The position numbers and the translations under genes were made by a program. A DNA stretch of 64,000 bases from Clarkia xantiana subsp. parviflora (lineage: Eukaryota; Streptophyta; Magnoliopsida; Myrtales; Onagraceae), in the NCBI GenBank assembly GCA_036873135.1, contig JAPTYO010000014.1, positions 21,970,952-22,034,951 of the forward strand, read 5' to 3'. This document shows, piece by piece, positions 1-12,371 of the stretch. The first letter of the stretch is position 1, and every line of letters starts with the position of its first letter. The notes under the pieces are model-generated. The model had not been told where the DNA came from. It ran no database searches and saw only the letters and a list, made by a program, of their open reading frames with translations.

Positions 1-180
1 GAATGGTCAAAGAGCTAGCGGACATCATGTACGTCCATTATAACAAGAAAACTTTGGGATTTGAAGTGTTTCCATTTCACTTATTAAATCAGATACTCTA
101 TGTGCTCTTTCAGACAAACTTATGTCCGCAAGTAAAGCGTCAATTCTACAGATTATGAGCATAAAAAGCAGGCTTCATAC

Positions 181-3100
181 CGTTGACAACTTCAAGTCAA
201 AAGTGAAGCCAAATATTTTGTAGACATAGCTGATAAATTCCAAAACAGCCCGAACTTCATCTTTAATCTGGATAAGAATAAGAATAAATCATCATACCAG
301 AAGTCAGTAGCACACATTAAATACTTAACTACGTTATAGAAGACAAGAATCATACTCACTTGAGATTCCATGCAAAAGATGTGAGCATCATCCTGTAAAA
401 ACCAAGCAGAAAGTTAAACTTGCTTTTGATTTTTTTTTTCCTAAATGTGTTAAACTTGCTTTTGCATTACAATTTTGATGATGGAATACACACATATGAG
501 ACAGCACAAAAGCATGTGAGTGCCTAGGGAACTAGGACTTCTGAGTAATTTAAAGGATATAAGCTAAAGATTTTATGCAATTTCTCTACAGGAGAAAATT
601 GATGAGTTAAATATTGCCATTTTAAACTATGGATTCAAGACAGAGAACTTTGCTCCATTTATTTATGTACATCATATGGCATGCTGAACAAGGCATAAGA
701 AGCAATAAAATAAAAGGGTTTAGCATAGTTCAAGCCATACCTGCTGAAACCTCCTGACACGTGTTAATCCAGTCAGAGCACCACTGGCCTCATTACGGTG
801 CAAGACACCAAAATCAGCAATTCTAAGAGGAAGTTCTGCAAAACCAGCATATGTCAGAACGACTCTATGTATAACTTTAGTTGCAAAAACTCAATATTCA
901 AAAACAGAAGAGGTTGTGGTTTATGGTACACAAATCCCCAAATATAATCTTGAATCTGGATTAACTTGCCTCTGTATGACCGAACCCTATGTTTGAACAG
1001 CAAGCAGTGGCCAGGACAGTTCATTGGCTTCAAGCCGTATTCTTGTTTATCAACCTGCACAAAAGATGGCAACAGTCTGTACAATTCAGTCACTCTATTT
1101 CAGTGTTTACAGATTTAAGTGATCTAGCCCCCAAATCATTTTTGCTTCTTTTTGTTATTGAGACACTATTTACTTTCAAAATAAGTTCCCACAGAAAATC
1201 AGACAAGGAAACTACTGATTAATTGGAGCTTCCTGTGCAAATGCCAAATGCATTGAAGAATCTGTAAACCATATACTGCTCCTTCATCCATGGACTGAAA
1301 GATTTTTAGTATCAAGAACTAAATTAAAATATCGACACAGAACTAAATTCTCACCTCAAAGTGAAACATGTTTTCTTTGTAGTTTGCTGCATGACCAGAT
1401 GTTTCCCAGAGTTGCATATTATACATATTTGGTGAAAGAACCTGATGAAAATAAGTATTTTTTAGTCTGAGAGCAAATTTCGGAACTTTTCTGGACAGTA
1501 CTAAACCCAAATAAAGCTCGTCACCTCTTGGTAACCTCTACTTCTGTATTGGCCTTTAATAAAGTCAACTAATTTGTTATAAATTCTAGCTCCATGTGGA
1601 AGGAAGAACCAGCTACCAGGGCTGAAACTCACACAGCATCAGCAAGAGTTAGAAGATTATATCATAATCTGATAAAGCTAGTGAGATGAATTAATACATA
1701 AGCACCTGAGGGGGTGACAAAAGAAAAGCTCCTGTTTTACACCCAATAATCTGTGATCATACTTCTTTGCTTCTTCAATTCGTTGGATATATTCCTGAAC
1801 ATAAAAAAAGATTAGGCTGTAAGTACCAACTCATAAGATGAGAAATGATTAGACAAATTCTATAAAGGTCTCAAACGCCTTTTCACAAATAAAGAATTTT
1901 AGTGAATTTTTTGGACAATATATTTAAAAATCATGGACTTCATTAGACAATGTCATAAACTGCAATAACAAACATAAAATATTGGTGCATGTAGAAAGAA
2001 AACTATTATTCATCTGAGCAAAAATCTGTTAGAAAATAAAAGCATTTTGCATATATATATATATCAACCACTGTTGTGTAGAATAAATACAGATATGACC
2101 AGTGAAAGCTATACACTCGCATCTTGTATATATATTATATATATAGTATATTCACCTTCAAACGTTTCTGGTCTGGATATGATATACCATAAACTCTTTG
2201 CAAACTTTCTCGAGTGCTGTCTCCCCTCCAGTATGCTGAAGAAGCCTACAATTTAAAACAGAAGTAATGAAAGCTGTACACTTGATGATATGCAGAAAAT
2301 GAATTCAGAGCACCTAAAAACTTATACAAACTGTATCACCTTCAAGCAGGCAACTGCCTTCACAAAAGAAGTATTTGGTATATGAGGCCCGCGACACAAA
2401 TCAACCAAGGGACCACACCTATACACCGTGATGGTTTTATCATCAGGCAAATCTCTGATGATCTCTTCCTGACATCAAAAGATGGAAAAGAGGTTACGGA
2501 TGAAAACTAACAATTAGCATGTAAGAAATCAAAAAGAGAGGAAAAAGATGACTAGCTAGGCATTAAACAGTCTTTCTTTCAGCATCACTTAGTAAAATAT
2601 TCAAAATAGCAAAAATAGTAATTTAGAAAAACAACCATAGAAACCATTAAATACTTAAACCATACCTAGCTATCAATTTTTTATGTTTTATTGAAGAAAT
2701 TCTTATGCTGGAAACCAATTAGATGCAAGTAGAACCAATAGACTGGCCACCCTATGTAAGAGGCTAGCAGGCATCCCCTCACTAGAGTTTTATGCACTAC
2801 TCACCTTAAACTGATTCTCTGAGAACATTTCTAGAGCTTGCTTCCTTGTAACCTCAATACGCTCAAAAGGCTGTTTCTCCTGGATCAAAAAACAACAGTA
2901 TGATCAAACAATGGACTGGTAAGATATAAATAGGTGAAGTAATAATGACTAAAAACAGTACAGGGTAAATTTGCAACAGATCAATACCGAGGCAGCTTTT
3001 TTTGCTCCTTCTTCAATATCTTTGAAGTGGTCTTCATTTAAGCCCAAATCACCATAAAATGCATCATAGTAGAAACCCTGTGACAACCCTCTCAAATATT

Positions 3101-4228
3101 TAAAAAGAGAAATACACATATGAAGATAGAGAACATATAAAGACACTGTATATGATGAATAAAAGGTAAGACCTAAGTGTTATGTCTAGAAGGAAAGAGA
3201 GTTAGACCCAGATCCCTATTTAAAGTGGGTTTACGAATACAAAGGAAAAAATAAGCAGTCCTTGTACCTCTCCTCTTGTAGTGCAGGGGCCAATACAAAG
3301 CTTGCAGCCATACTCCGTTTCGAGTGCCTGCAGATAAAAGGACCTTGCGTCAGAAAATATCATGATAAAACACGCCAAAGTTAATGCATATTGACAGTCT
3401 GCATCATTGAAGAAGATGATCAACCTGCCCCAAAATGTGAGCGCTGGAGTGCCAAAAAGTGTCTCGCCCCTCGTCGTCTTCAAATGAGTGTATTTTCAGT
3501 TCACAGTCACCTTCCAATGGCCTTGTCATATCCCACAGTACTCCATTCACCCGAGCAATCAATGCATTTGTTGCACAACTTTTACTTATCTCTTTGGCTA
3601 TATCAAAAGGAGTTGTAGCCCACTTCTTTCCATCCTTGACTGCCCCATTATCCAGTGTAATCCTGAAACACCCATCACATTCAATGAGCCACTAGAACTA
3701 AGTACCACAACATGATGGAATGAAAAATAAATAAATAAGGAACTCGTGAACTCTCGATTCATGGATGGTAATTCCATTTATTTTTCCCTAATACCATTTG
3801 CTAAGAGCATTTGGACCCTATCAACTGTCTAGCCCAATAGAAGCGTACAATCCGTTACTGTCACTACACTATCAATCACTATACTTCTCCATATGCATTA
3901 TCCTCACTAGCTAGCAGAATTACCGAGAGTTCCTCTTAAGAATGAAACAAACTTACTTGATCGGTTCTCCGGCAGCTGCAAGGACCTCGCGTTGAGCTAG
4001 TTGCTGTGCCTTGATTGACTCAAAGAGAGCGATCCTCTTCGGAATAACTGCGTCTAGGTAGTTAGTGTCCTTCGGATGGTTTGGCATGGTGACTGCAGGG
4101 TATGGAGGAGGAGGCGGCGGCTGTGCGACGGTTAAGGAGCGGACGGTTGCGGGAGAAGATACTAGCGGAGAGAAAGAGTGACGGCGGGGATGAAGTGTTT
4201 CAAAGACCTTACGGCAGAGCAATAGCAT
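181..4228 (-). CDS. Threonyl-tRNA synthetase, mitochondrial/cytosolic type (5' part, 14 exons; 3' end outside window)
   Basis: Class II aminoacyl-tRNA synthetase that charges tRNA-Thr. Exons on the minus strand: 4228-3957, 3662-3425, 3327-3268, 3077-2988, 2879-2805, 2468-2340, 2245-2156, 1794-1706, 1621-1525, 1441-1355, 1054-970, 835-741, 392-360, 267-181; frame holds across all 13 junctions (509 residues). In order I see a TGS-like N-terminal region, the SAD/editing domain with HSSAH and CRGPH metal-binding motifs, then the catalytic core with MNCPGHC (zinc cysteine) and the motif 2 region [19 protein letters not shown]. The final zinc histidine and anticodon-binding domain lie off the left edge, and no further exon is visible in 1-180. 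Two in-frame ATGs exist: 4228 adds a basic, Ser-rich leader and 4087 starts at [12 protein letters not shown]. The intron after 970 has a GC donor. Family assignment is secure. Confidence 0.95.
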
Positions 4229-4300
4229 ATGAACTGATTGATGTTGGGCCTTGGCCTATTGCCAAACTTAGGGCTCTTATTTATACTCTTCTTCTTATTT
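4229..4300 (-). promoter_or_regulatory. Core promoter of the ThrRS gene
   Basis: On the minus strand a TATA-like GTATAAATAAG lies near 4280-4291 and GGCCCAAC (site II/TCP-type element, common in plant translation genes) near 4233-4240. The short distance from the TATA-like box to the 4228 ATG would suit transcripts starting between the two in-frame ATGs as well as upstream. Inference from motif and position only. Confidence 0.45.
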
Positions 4301-5204
4301 ACATACACACGACACACGGCAAACAATGGAACTCTACTTTTAAGCTATGATCAAACTGAGCATTGAACTCTGAGAAGTGTATCAGATGGATCCTTAGCTT
4401 GAAAATACAATGGTATTTGTATTTGTGCAATTAGAGAACCCCAGGGACTGACTGAAAATCTCACAACTAGGAATTTTGAATTATTATTAAACAACTGGAT
4501 CAGTTGCGTGGGCACAAAGCAACGGCTGAGATTAATTCCTTGATCAACAAGGTTATTCCTTCGACGTACATGATAAGAAAGTTGAAACCCAACTAAAAAT
4601 TGGGGCAATATTCAATAAATTGAGTCCATCTGACCAGAAAGTAGAGAAAGGGTCCATAGTTTAGGGACAAACTATTTTTTTTTTTTTGCCAAACGGGGAC
4701 AAATCTATCTAATCGAAAGAAATATAATTTTTTCCACTTTATATCAAATAATAATAATAAAAAAAATTGATGACAATTTTAAAATTTAAATTAGTTATAT
4801 TAAATATTATATAATTTTCACGTATAAAAAATATTTACTTTATTTTATATAATAATATTATTTATTTTTTAATACGTTAATAAAAAGTCATGATTTTCAT
4901 GAACTTTTTTAATGTATTAGATATGATGACATTTATTTTATTTTATTTTGGCCATGATATGATGACATTTAGAATGTTAGATATCTTATATGTATTTTTC
5001 TATAATGTACGTAGACTAACATAATAAATTTTTAATCAACAATAATAAATATATATATATATATATATATTATTTTAATATTAATTATTTATTTATATTA
5101 ATACCAATTCTGATTGTGAAAGAATAAGAGGATAAATTTTAAGCTAACAAGTCACATTTATCAGCTAATGAGACCGCGTACACACAAGCCATTCGTAAAC
5201 AATT
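4301..5204. other. AT-rich intergenic DNA with TA microsatellite
   Basis: No coding region recognised. It is very AT-rich, with a poly-T stretch near 4674-4687 and an alternating TA run near 5048-5070. Confidence 0.6.
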
Positions 5205-5716
5205 CTTTTTTTGCTAAAGGAATACATTTTATTATAATTTCAAGAAACTATGGAGGTTCAACATTACAATCTAAAAGAAAAATAGACAAAAGAGGAAATG
5301 GGGCTGAATAGCCCAATTAATGCGGCACATTTCCTTTCTGGTTTGTATAGCTAACCGGTTCGCTCATTGATTCGCGCTTCGTCGAACACAGCTCCATTGA
5401 AAAACCGGGATTCTCTTGACCACATCCTTAATATTGCATAAGGCGTTCTCCATCCTCCGATGATATGCCTTGTTAAAGCCACGAAGTTGGTCAAGTACCA
5501 CCTTCGAGTCGGATTCCAACACCACATTGCTCCAACCTTGTTGCACTGCCATTTCAGCACCAAGCAGTATCGCCCTTGCCTCCAAAGAATCGACATTGTC
5601 TCCGTCTATAGTATGAGTGCGTCCGTCAATAATATGGCCAATTGAGTCTCTAGCCATTGCTGTCACACCCCCTCTGTTAGTAGACTTGTTCCAAGAGGCA
5701 TCCACATTAATTTTAA

Positions 5717-6255
5717 GGGTTAACATGTGTTTTGGTCCATGATGTTTGAAGAATTTTGAGTTTTGGTCCATGATGTTTTTTTTCCTAGTTTTGGTCTCAT
5801 ATGCTTGTATATTTTTCTAGTTTTGGTGTCAACTTGCCCCCAATTGGATTAGGTCCAATTGGACCAGTCCTGGGCTAGCCCAAGGCTAGGTCGATCTCAG
5901 TTAGGGTCGCCTGCGTCCGGCGACCCCGACCGTGATCGGACACAGTCCTGAGCTAGCCCAAGGCTAGGTCAATTGGACTTAGTTGTCCAATTTGAGGTCA
6001 ATTTTAAAAATTTGGGACTAAACTAAACAAAAAAGAGTTGGGGAAGTATTAGAGGGACTAAAAATTGAACAAAATTAAAAGTATAGGGTGGATCACGTGA
6101 CTTGCATATGTTACTTAACGGAAAATATGGACGGAATGTAACAGAAAGATCAAAACATGAAAAATATGCAAAACATATGAGACCAAAACTAAGAAAAAAA
6201 ACATCATGGACTAAAACTAAAAATTCGTCAAACATTATGGACCAAAACAGCTGTA
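5717..6255. mobile_element. MULE-type MITE, family copy 1 (right end eroded)
   Basis: Starts GGGTTAACATGTGTTTTGG and runs to an imperfect inverted copy of the same arm (GGACCAAAAC near 6239-6248). Same family as 32805, 45748 and 58907. The right terminus no longer reads TTAACCC and no target duplication is visible. It separates the RNase H part of the LINE from the zf-RVT part. The internal part carries a duplicated CTAGCCCAAGGCTAGGTC block (about 5875 and 5955). The internal TCACGTGAC motif is present on the right arm. Confidence 0.8.
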
Positions 6256-6394
6256 CATGCGGCTCTGTTCTCCTATGTGGGCTTGCTAACTGTTTTCAAA
6301 GGAGCCCGGCCCAATTAGACTGCATCACTTCCATGTGCAGACGAATAAGCAAGTACTGTTTTCGGATCAGGTTGACCTCCTTGGTAAGTGGCAC

Positions 6395-6884
6395 TAGGGG
6401 TGTAAACGAGTCAAACTACTCGTGAACTACTCGAGATCAGCTCGGTCGATATTCGAATTCGACTCGCTAAATTTCGAGTCGAGCTCGAGTCGAGCTTTTT
6501 CTGATACCGAGTCGAGTTTGAGTTCACTGGTACTCGACTCGAGAGGCTCGCGAGCCTAATCGAGTTTTTTTGTTTTGCATATTCGAGTGTTCGAGCTCGA
6601 GTTTTTCGAGCTTTTCGTAACAATATTATATATGAATATATTGAGTTCAAGTCGAGTTCGAGCTTAATCGAGTCGAGTTCGAGCTCGAGTTAAGGTGCAT
6701 CATTTATAATTTAATTGAATTTTTTTAACATTATCGAGCCGAGCTCGAACTCGGCGAGTATCTAATCGAGTCGAGCTCGAGCTTGAAAAATTAAGGCTTT
6801 GTCGAGTTCGAGCTCGAGTAAACTGAGTCGAGTCGAGTCGAGCTTGTCAAATACTCGGCTTGACTCGGCTCGTTTACAGCCCTA
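6395..6884. mobile_element. hAT-type non-autonomous element with 8-bp target duplication
   Basis: 490 bp bounded by TAGGGGTGTAAACGAG and its inverted copy CTCGTTTACAGCCCTA, flanked by perfect 8-bp duplications AGTGGCAC (6387-6394 and 6885-6892). An 8-bp duplication is the hAT signature. The interior is packed with TCGAGCTCGAG-like palindromes and has no transposase. It sits inside the LINE ORF2 sequence, so it is younger than the LINE insertion. Confidence 0.93.
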
Positions 6885-9136
6885 AGTGGCACGACATCTT
6901 TCTCTCATACTTCCCACACCAAAGTGATGAACCCAATGAGCAGCTCCTCTCACTCTCTTCCATCTTACTTGCTTGCTCCATAACTTCCTGTAGCCGTTCA
7001 ACCCAGCTAAGGTCTTGTCGCAGCTCAATTCTGACTCCCAATCCAACAAACCAGATGCAGATAGGCAGGGTCCAGGAGCATGTTATCAGAGCACAGTTAA
7101 TAGTTTCCGCCGATCTACAAATAGGACACATCGATTCCTGCACCACTCGCCTACGTTCAAGCTCAGCAAAGACAGGTAAGCTCCTTAAACAACTTTTCCA
7201 TAGGAACATTTTGATTTTGGGTAGAGATTTAAGCCCCCAGATAGCTTTCCATGTTCTGTTAGTAATGACAGTAGAGGAAGAAGGTTGCTGCTGATTTTGA
7301 ATTGACTGAGCTGAGCGTAGGTGGTGGTATACTGATTTGGGTGTGGCCTCCCCAGTCTTATTGAATGGCCAAATCAATTTATCTATATGGTTAGCTCTTC
7401 TAAGCATGATTTGCTGAATTGCCGCTCGTTCATCTGCCCTTAGTCGATGATTAATTGACTGCAGCTGCCATTCCCCAGTCTGACCATCAATTAATTGCGC
7501 CACCATGACATTTCCAGCATCTTGCTCACCACAATCTGCATGTAATCGGTTTCCTTCCAACCCCGGGATCCATGGGTCGTGAAAACCCTTATAGATTGAC
7601 CATTCCCAACCCTCCAGCATCCATCTTTTTTAAGCACGTCACGACCCGCCAGAATACTAGACTAACCCCATGATGATCCTGCCCCATTCCTTGCTTGTAG
7701 GAAAGTGCAGTTCGGGAAATAAATTCCTTTGATAACCCACCCAGAAAGTTGAAGGACTGTTTTGAATTCTCCACGTTGTTTTAGTTAGCATGGACAAATT
7801 AAATGTGTGGAGATCTCGGAATCCCATTCCACCTGCACCTTTTGTAAGAGTCATATGCGCTCAGCTCTTCCAATGAATCATATTTTCCTCTCCCTGCTGC
7901 CCCCACCAAAACCTGGCAACTAGGCTATTAATTTCGTTACACCAAGTTATTGGTAGTTGGAAAATACTCATAGTGTATGTGGGAATCGTCATGATCACTG
8001 CCATGATGAGAGTCTCTTTTCCGGCTTGGTTAAGGAACAAACTCTTCCACCCTTGGAGCTTATTCAAAATCCTCTCCTTCAAAAAACCAAGCGCCTCCCG
8101 TTTAGACCGCCCCCAAATCGTAGGCAATCCTAAATATTTTCCAGCATTCACCAAACCCCTAATTCCCAATTCTCTTTCAATAAGAGTCTTAGAAGCAAGT
8201 GTTGTATTAGAGCTGAAAAATATAGTATTTGGCAGCATTGATACCTTGCCCTGAAGCAGCATTATACCGATCCAAAATCAGACGTAGGTTATGAGCATTG
8301 TTAGCAGTAGCCCTTATGAAAAATAGAGAGTCGTCCGCGAAAAAAAGGTGACTAATAGTAGGGCAATGTTTTTTGATTCGCACCCCTTCTAACTTCTTCA
8401 TGTCCACTGTGCATTACTTGCCTCAATAAAACGTCAGCAACCAAAATAAATAAATAAGGCGATAGTGGATCTCCCTGTCGAATTCCCCTACTTGGGCAAA
8501 AAGGAGCAGATATTTTCCCATTAACCAATATCCTATATTGAACTTTAGACACACGTTCCCTTACAAGATGAATCCATCTCTCTCCAAACCCCAATTTACT
8601 CATAACCGCAAAAAAGAAACTCCACTCAACCCTATCATAAGTCTTGTTCATATCCAACTTAACCGTACACTCCTCTCTCAAACCTCTCTTTTTTAGCCTT
8701 AAGTGGTGAAAGACCTCATGGGCAACAAGTATGTTGTCATGAATTAACCTACCAGAAACAAAGGCACTTTCGAAGGGTGTAATAAGTGTGGGCAATATCG
8801 GTTTCAATCTGTTAACTGGGATTTTAGTGACAATCTCGTAGCTAAAATTGCATAGGCTAATAGGACGAAATTGGGAAGTGGAAGTAGGGTTAGGAACTTT
8901 GGGGATAAGAACTATATTAGTAGAGCAAAATGAGGGATTAATATTACCATATCTGAAGAAAGCCTTGATTGCGCTAGACACGTCCGGACCCACCACATTC
9001 TAAAAAATCCTAGAAAAACCATCCGGACCCGGAGCCTTCAGTCCACCCAAACTTTGTACTGCTATCTAGATTTCCTCGTCCTCAATTGGTTTCACCAAAC
9101 CAATTATCCTTGTCACTGACTAATTCCGGTAAACAA

Positions 9137-11627
9137 TCTATATATAATATAATTCTAAAAGAAGTTACAATATCATGACAAGTAATCTTTTTGAACTACT
9201 TTTTCTTTCACATTTGTCAAAATAACTACATTTGATTGGTCCACCTCAATCTTTTGATAAGTTACAAGAAAGTTATAATCATCACTCTTCCACATGTAGC
9301 TCTAAAATGAAGGCAACAATCCTCATTCACTCTTAATGTCAGTTTTATTTTGAAATTGATCAAATTAAGTTTTACATCCTAACATAAAAATATTTAAATT
9401 TTGCACCCCAAACAAAGTATTTACATTTGCACGCAACATTAGAAAAATTAGTTTCAATTGCGCACTAAATTGTTGATAGGATGGGTAATTTTTTTAAATG
9501 TAAAAATGGACATAATATATTATTAAAGAATAATTTAAAAATCAATTATCGATTGCCCTAACAAAATTATTTACATCTGGATATACCTTAACAAAATTAG
9601 TTTCAATTACACTAAAATGTTGAAAGGACGGAAAACTTTTTTTTAAAGAAAAAAATTGAACATAAGATATTATTAAAGAATAATTCAAAAATCAATTATC
9701 CAATATTAAGAAATAAAGATAATTAGACAATTAAATATTTTATGAATGAATATTTTATAAGAAAATATACATATAAAATAATTAACAATAATAAGATAAA
9801 TACATTGTGGAAAATATATATTTTTTATCAATAAAACAAATATATAAATACGTAACTATACTTTAGTTTCCCAAATTTTTAATACATAATGAAAAAATAT
9901 AGAAAAAAAAAATTAAATCTACAAAAGCATAATATAATTTATTTTTAATTTAAATCTAATATATATATATAAATTAGTACAAGTAAATAGATCAATACAG
10001 TATATTTAAAAATATATAAATTAAGAAAACATGAGCAAATAGTTTGATAAAATATGATTAAGTTAATAACATCGAGAATAATAAACCTAAAATAAATCAA
10101 TTTCTATTATGTTCACAAATCGATCAAATTAAGTGTTGCGCCCTAAAAACATTTAAAAATTTTAAATTAGATCTACTGCATGCTTAACAAATAATAATAA
10201 GATAAAAGTTACTTTACATAATCATCACATTTATAATCAATTGAAAAAAAAAACCACAAAACCTCTTCTTCAACATCCTCTATCTCTACAACATTTGCAA
10301 CTGAAGCCCGCATTTCCATCCTCAATCGCCATCGATGTTATTCAAGAATAACATTTGTGTGAGGTATACAATTAACATTACGTTGTCGTCATTGCAACAA
10401 CTTCAGCAAACATGACACAAATTTCTAATATATAAGATTTAAAAATGTACAATTATGTTATTGAATGTAAATTCCAGATTTGGAATCGAAATTAAAATCT
10501 TATTTATTTATAGCTTCCATTTTAGATTAATTTAACATTATTTGTCAAATTTATGAATTTCCTTACTCATATCAATTTTTTTTTTTACCTTATACATCTA
10601 TTTAATTAATACGATTTTTATAAATATTTGTCGTGAATTCAACACATTCCAACTATGAAACAAATAATAAGTTCTTCCTAAATTGATGATTTATTTTTAG
10701 CTTTAATTTTATATTATATTTTTTGCCAATATTTACTATTAATTCGATAGTATTGTTTATTTAATTAAATAATCGACAATGCATTCATGACAAATTTTTG
10801 TATATACAACTATCATTAATGTTATTATTAGAGTATCAAAAACACAATTAATTTTTTTTAAAAAAATTTATTAATACATAATTATAATTATGTTGTAAAT
10901 AATTCAATATCAAAATCGAAACATCTCATTGGTCCACATAAATTTATATATATTGCCGACGACGTGACATTGTCATGTGTATACCTATAGCGACGTAATT
11001 TTTTTCCTTCTAAAAAATATCTCATTTAATATGTAGAACCGTTTCATTTTTTATGAAGGTTTTATTTAAAGATTAATACTAATTCTATTTATTTGTTACT
11101 ATTAAATTAATTCGTATACTTTTCTTTGGTCCAAAAAAATTATATACTTTGCCTATTGTGTTTCCTACAATATTATTATATGTTGTATTATTTGTGTCAG
11201 TACAGTTATTATTTTTTAATATAAAATTAATGAAAACATAATAGTTAATATCTAAGAAAAATTATTTTTAGACTATTATAACAATCAACACTGTTTTTTT
11301 TTTCTATTGACATTCATTTTGTTGAAAAAAAATTAACATATATGTATATATATATATATCCTATCTATTTTATAAATTATTAACAATATTTCTACTTATA
11401 TAATTAATTATTTTAGTATTGATGTATTCGACTTTTAAAAATTATAAAAGAAGATTACAATAATTAATCGTGTTCTAGATTTTTTTTATTTACACGTATT
11501 TTATGGAAATATCTATCAAATCTACTTATTATTTTTATTTTTCATATAAACAATTTTAATGAGATTAAAATCAACAATTTAAATATAATATTCTACACAC
11601 CGCGCAACGCGCGGGTCTATTGTCTAG
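9137..11627 (+). mobile_element. Non-autonomous Helitron (about 2.5 kb)
   Basis: 5' end TCTATATATAATATAATTCT after an A; 3' end CTAG (11624-11627) before a T, so it sits in an A|T site as Helitrons do. A GC-rich hairpin (CCGCGC, loop AAC, GCGCGG; 11600-11614) lies 9 nt before CTAG. The body is AT-rich with no Rep/helicase ORF. A tandem duplication of roughly 155 bp is visible around 9440-9555 and 9597-9705. Its 5' end lies exactly where recognisable LINE coding sequence stops. Confidence 0.87.
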
Positions 11628-12371
11628 TTCATTCATATTCCAAAAACAATCACTCATAATTAATAAAATTTCATTCATATATCATACATATAGTCATTTA
11701 TATCTTATACAGCGCTAGGGTTGGCAATACGTGCTATCGTGTCGTGTTAAAAAATTATTGAACACGAACATGCACGGTAAGCTTATCGTGCCACGTTTAC
11801 AAATATGGACACGACACAAATTTTTTCATGCGTGTAGTGCTATCGTATTGTGTTAAGTTATTCACTTATAAATATCTAAACAAAATATTTAAGAAAATAA
11901 ATAATGAAATTTATATAATAAAAAAACTATAAATTAATATGTCAGTATTGATAATTTCGTCATATAGGATTAACAGATTCTAAAAATTAAATCACTAATT
12001 AAAATTTTAAAAGTAATTAAATTAGATTTGTCCAAAAAAATATTTAAAATTACACTTAAAACACAACTTTCTCTAATTCCTAAATACGGACAACACAGAA
12101 ATTAATTGGTGTACATGCTAAAAAATGATTAGAAATAGTAAATTAATCCACCCGACTCCAATAGGATTGAAACGATGCGTTTCGCTTAACCTCCTGGGGA
12201 AGGTAGCGTCTGTCGCATAAAACGATACTGTCTCATAAAACGATTTCACGCGTCCCTCTCAATTCTCAACTCACTCCCCTCACCCACAACACTCAGTAAT
12301 CACTACACTGTTACAGAGTTGCAGCAGTTCAGGGGCAAAATCAAAGGGATCGAGGTTGCAGTTGATTAATA
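11628..12371. other. Upstream region of the NHL gene with a hAT-like fragment
   Basis: AT-rich. Around 11716-11850 a TAGGGTTGGCAATACGTG start followed by CGTGTCGTG-type repeats resembles one end of a degenerate hAT-like MITE; no partner end was found. 12150-12371 holds the probable promoter and 5' leader of the downstream gene, with two AAACGAT motifs; no clear TATA box was picked. Confidence 0.4.

Larger units (their letters stand above)
5205..9136 (-). pseudogene. Dead LINE (non-LTR retrotransposon) ORF2, nested-inserted
   Basis: Minus-strand remains of a plant L1-type ORF2. Reading 5' to 3': a PGPDG start of the reverse transcriptase (about 9040-9020) followed by an in-frame stop where W is expected; RT core 8996-8352 with the RQGDPLSPYLF block; FADDS active-site block about 8340; further RT/thumb pieces in shifted frames down to 7600; a zf-RVT domain (W..IWGLKSLPKIKMFLW, CPIC, C-x-x-C pattern) at 7620-6893; and an RNase H-like domain (KINVDASW, ESDSKVV) at 5716-5364. 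Several frameshifts and stops make it non-functional. A hAT element (6395-6884) and a MITE (5717 to about 6255) interrupt the 3' half. A short A-run on the minus strand near 5212-5205 may be the poly-A end. The 5' end stops at the Helitron junction. Confidence 0.88.

Noticed and set aside
1..180. A 15th ThrRS exon at the left edge
   Set aside because: No segment here encodes the expected RPxKYxGxxETW block; intron sequence only.
6860..7294. 144-residue plus-strand ORF
   Set aside because: Antisense shadow of the LINE zf-RVT region.
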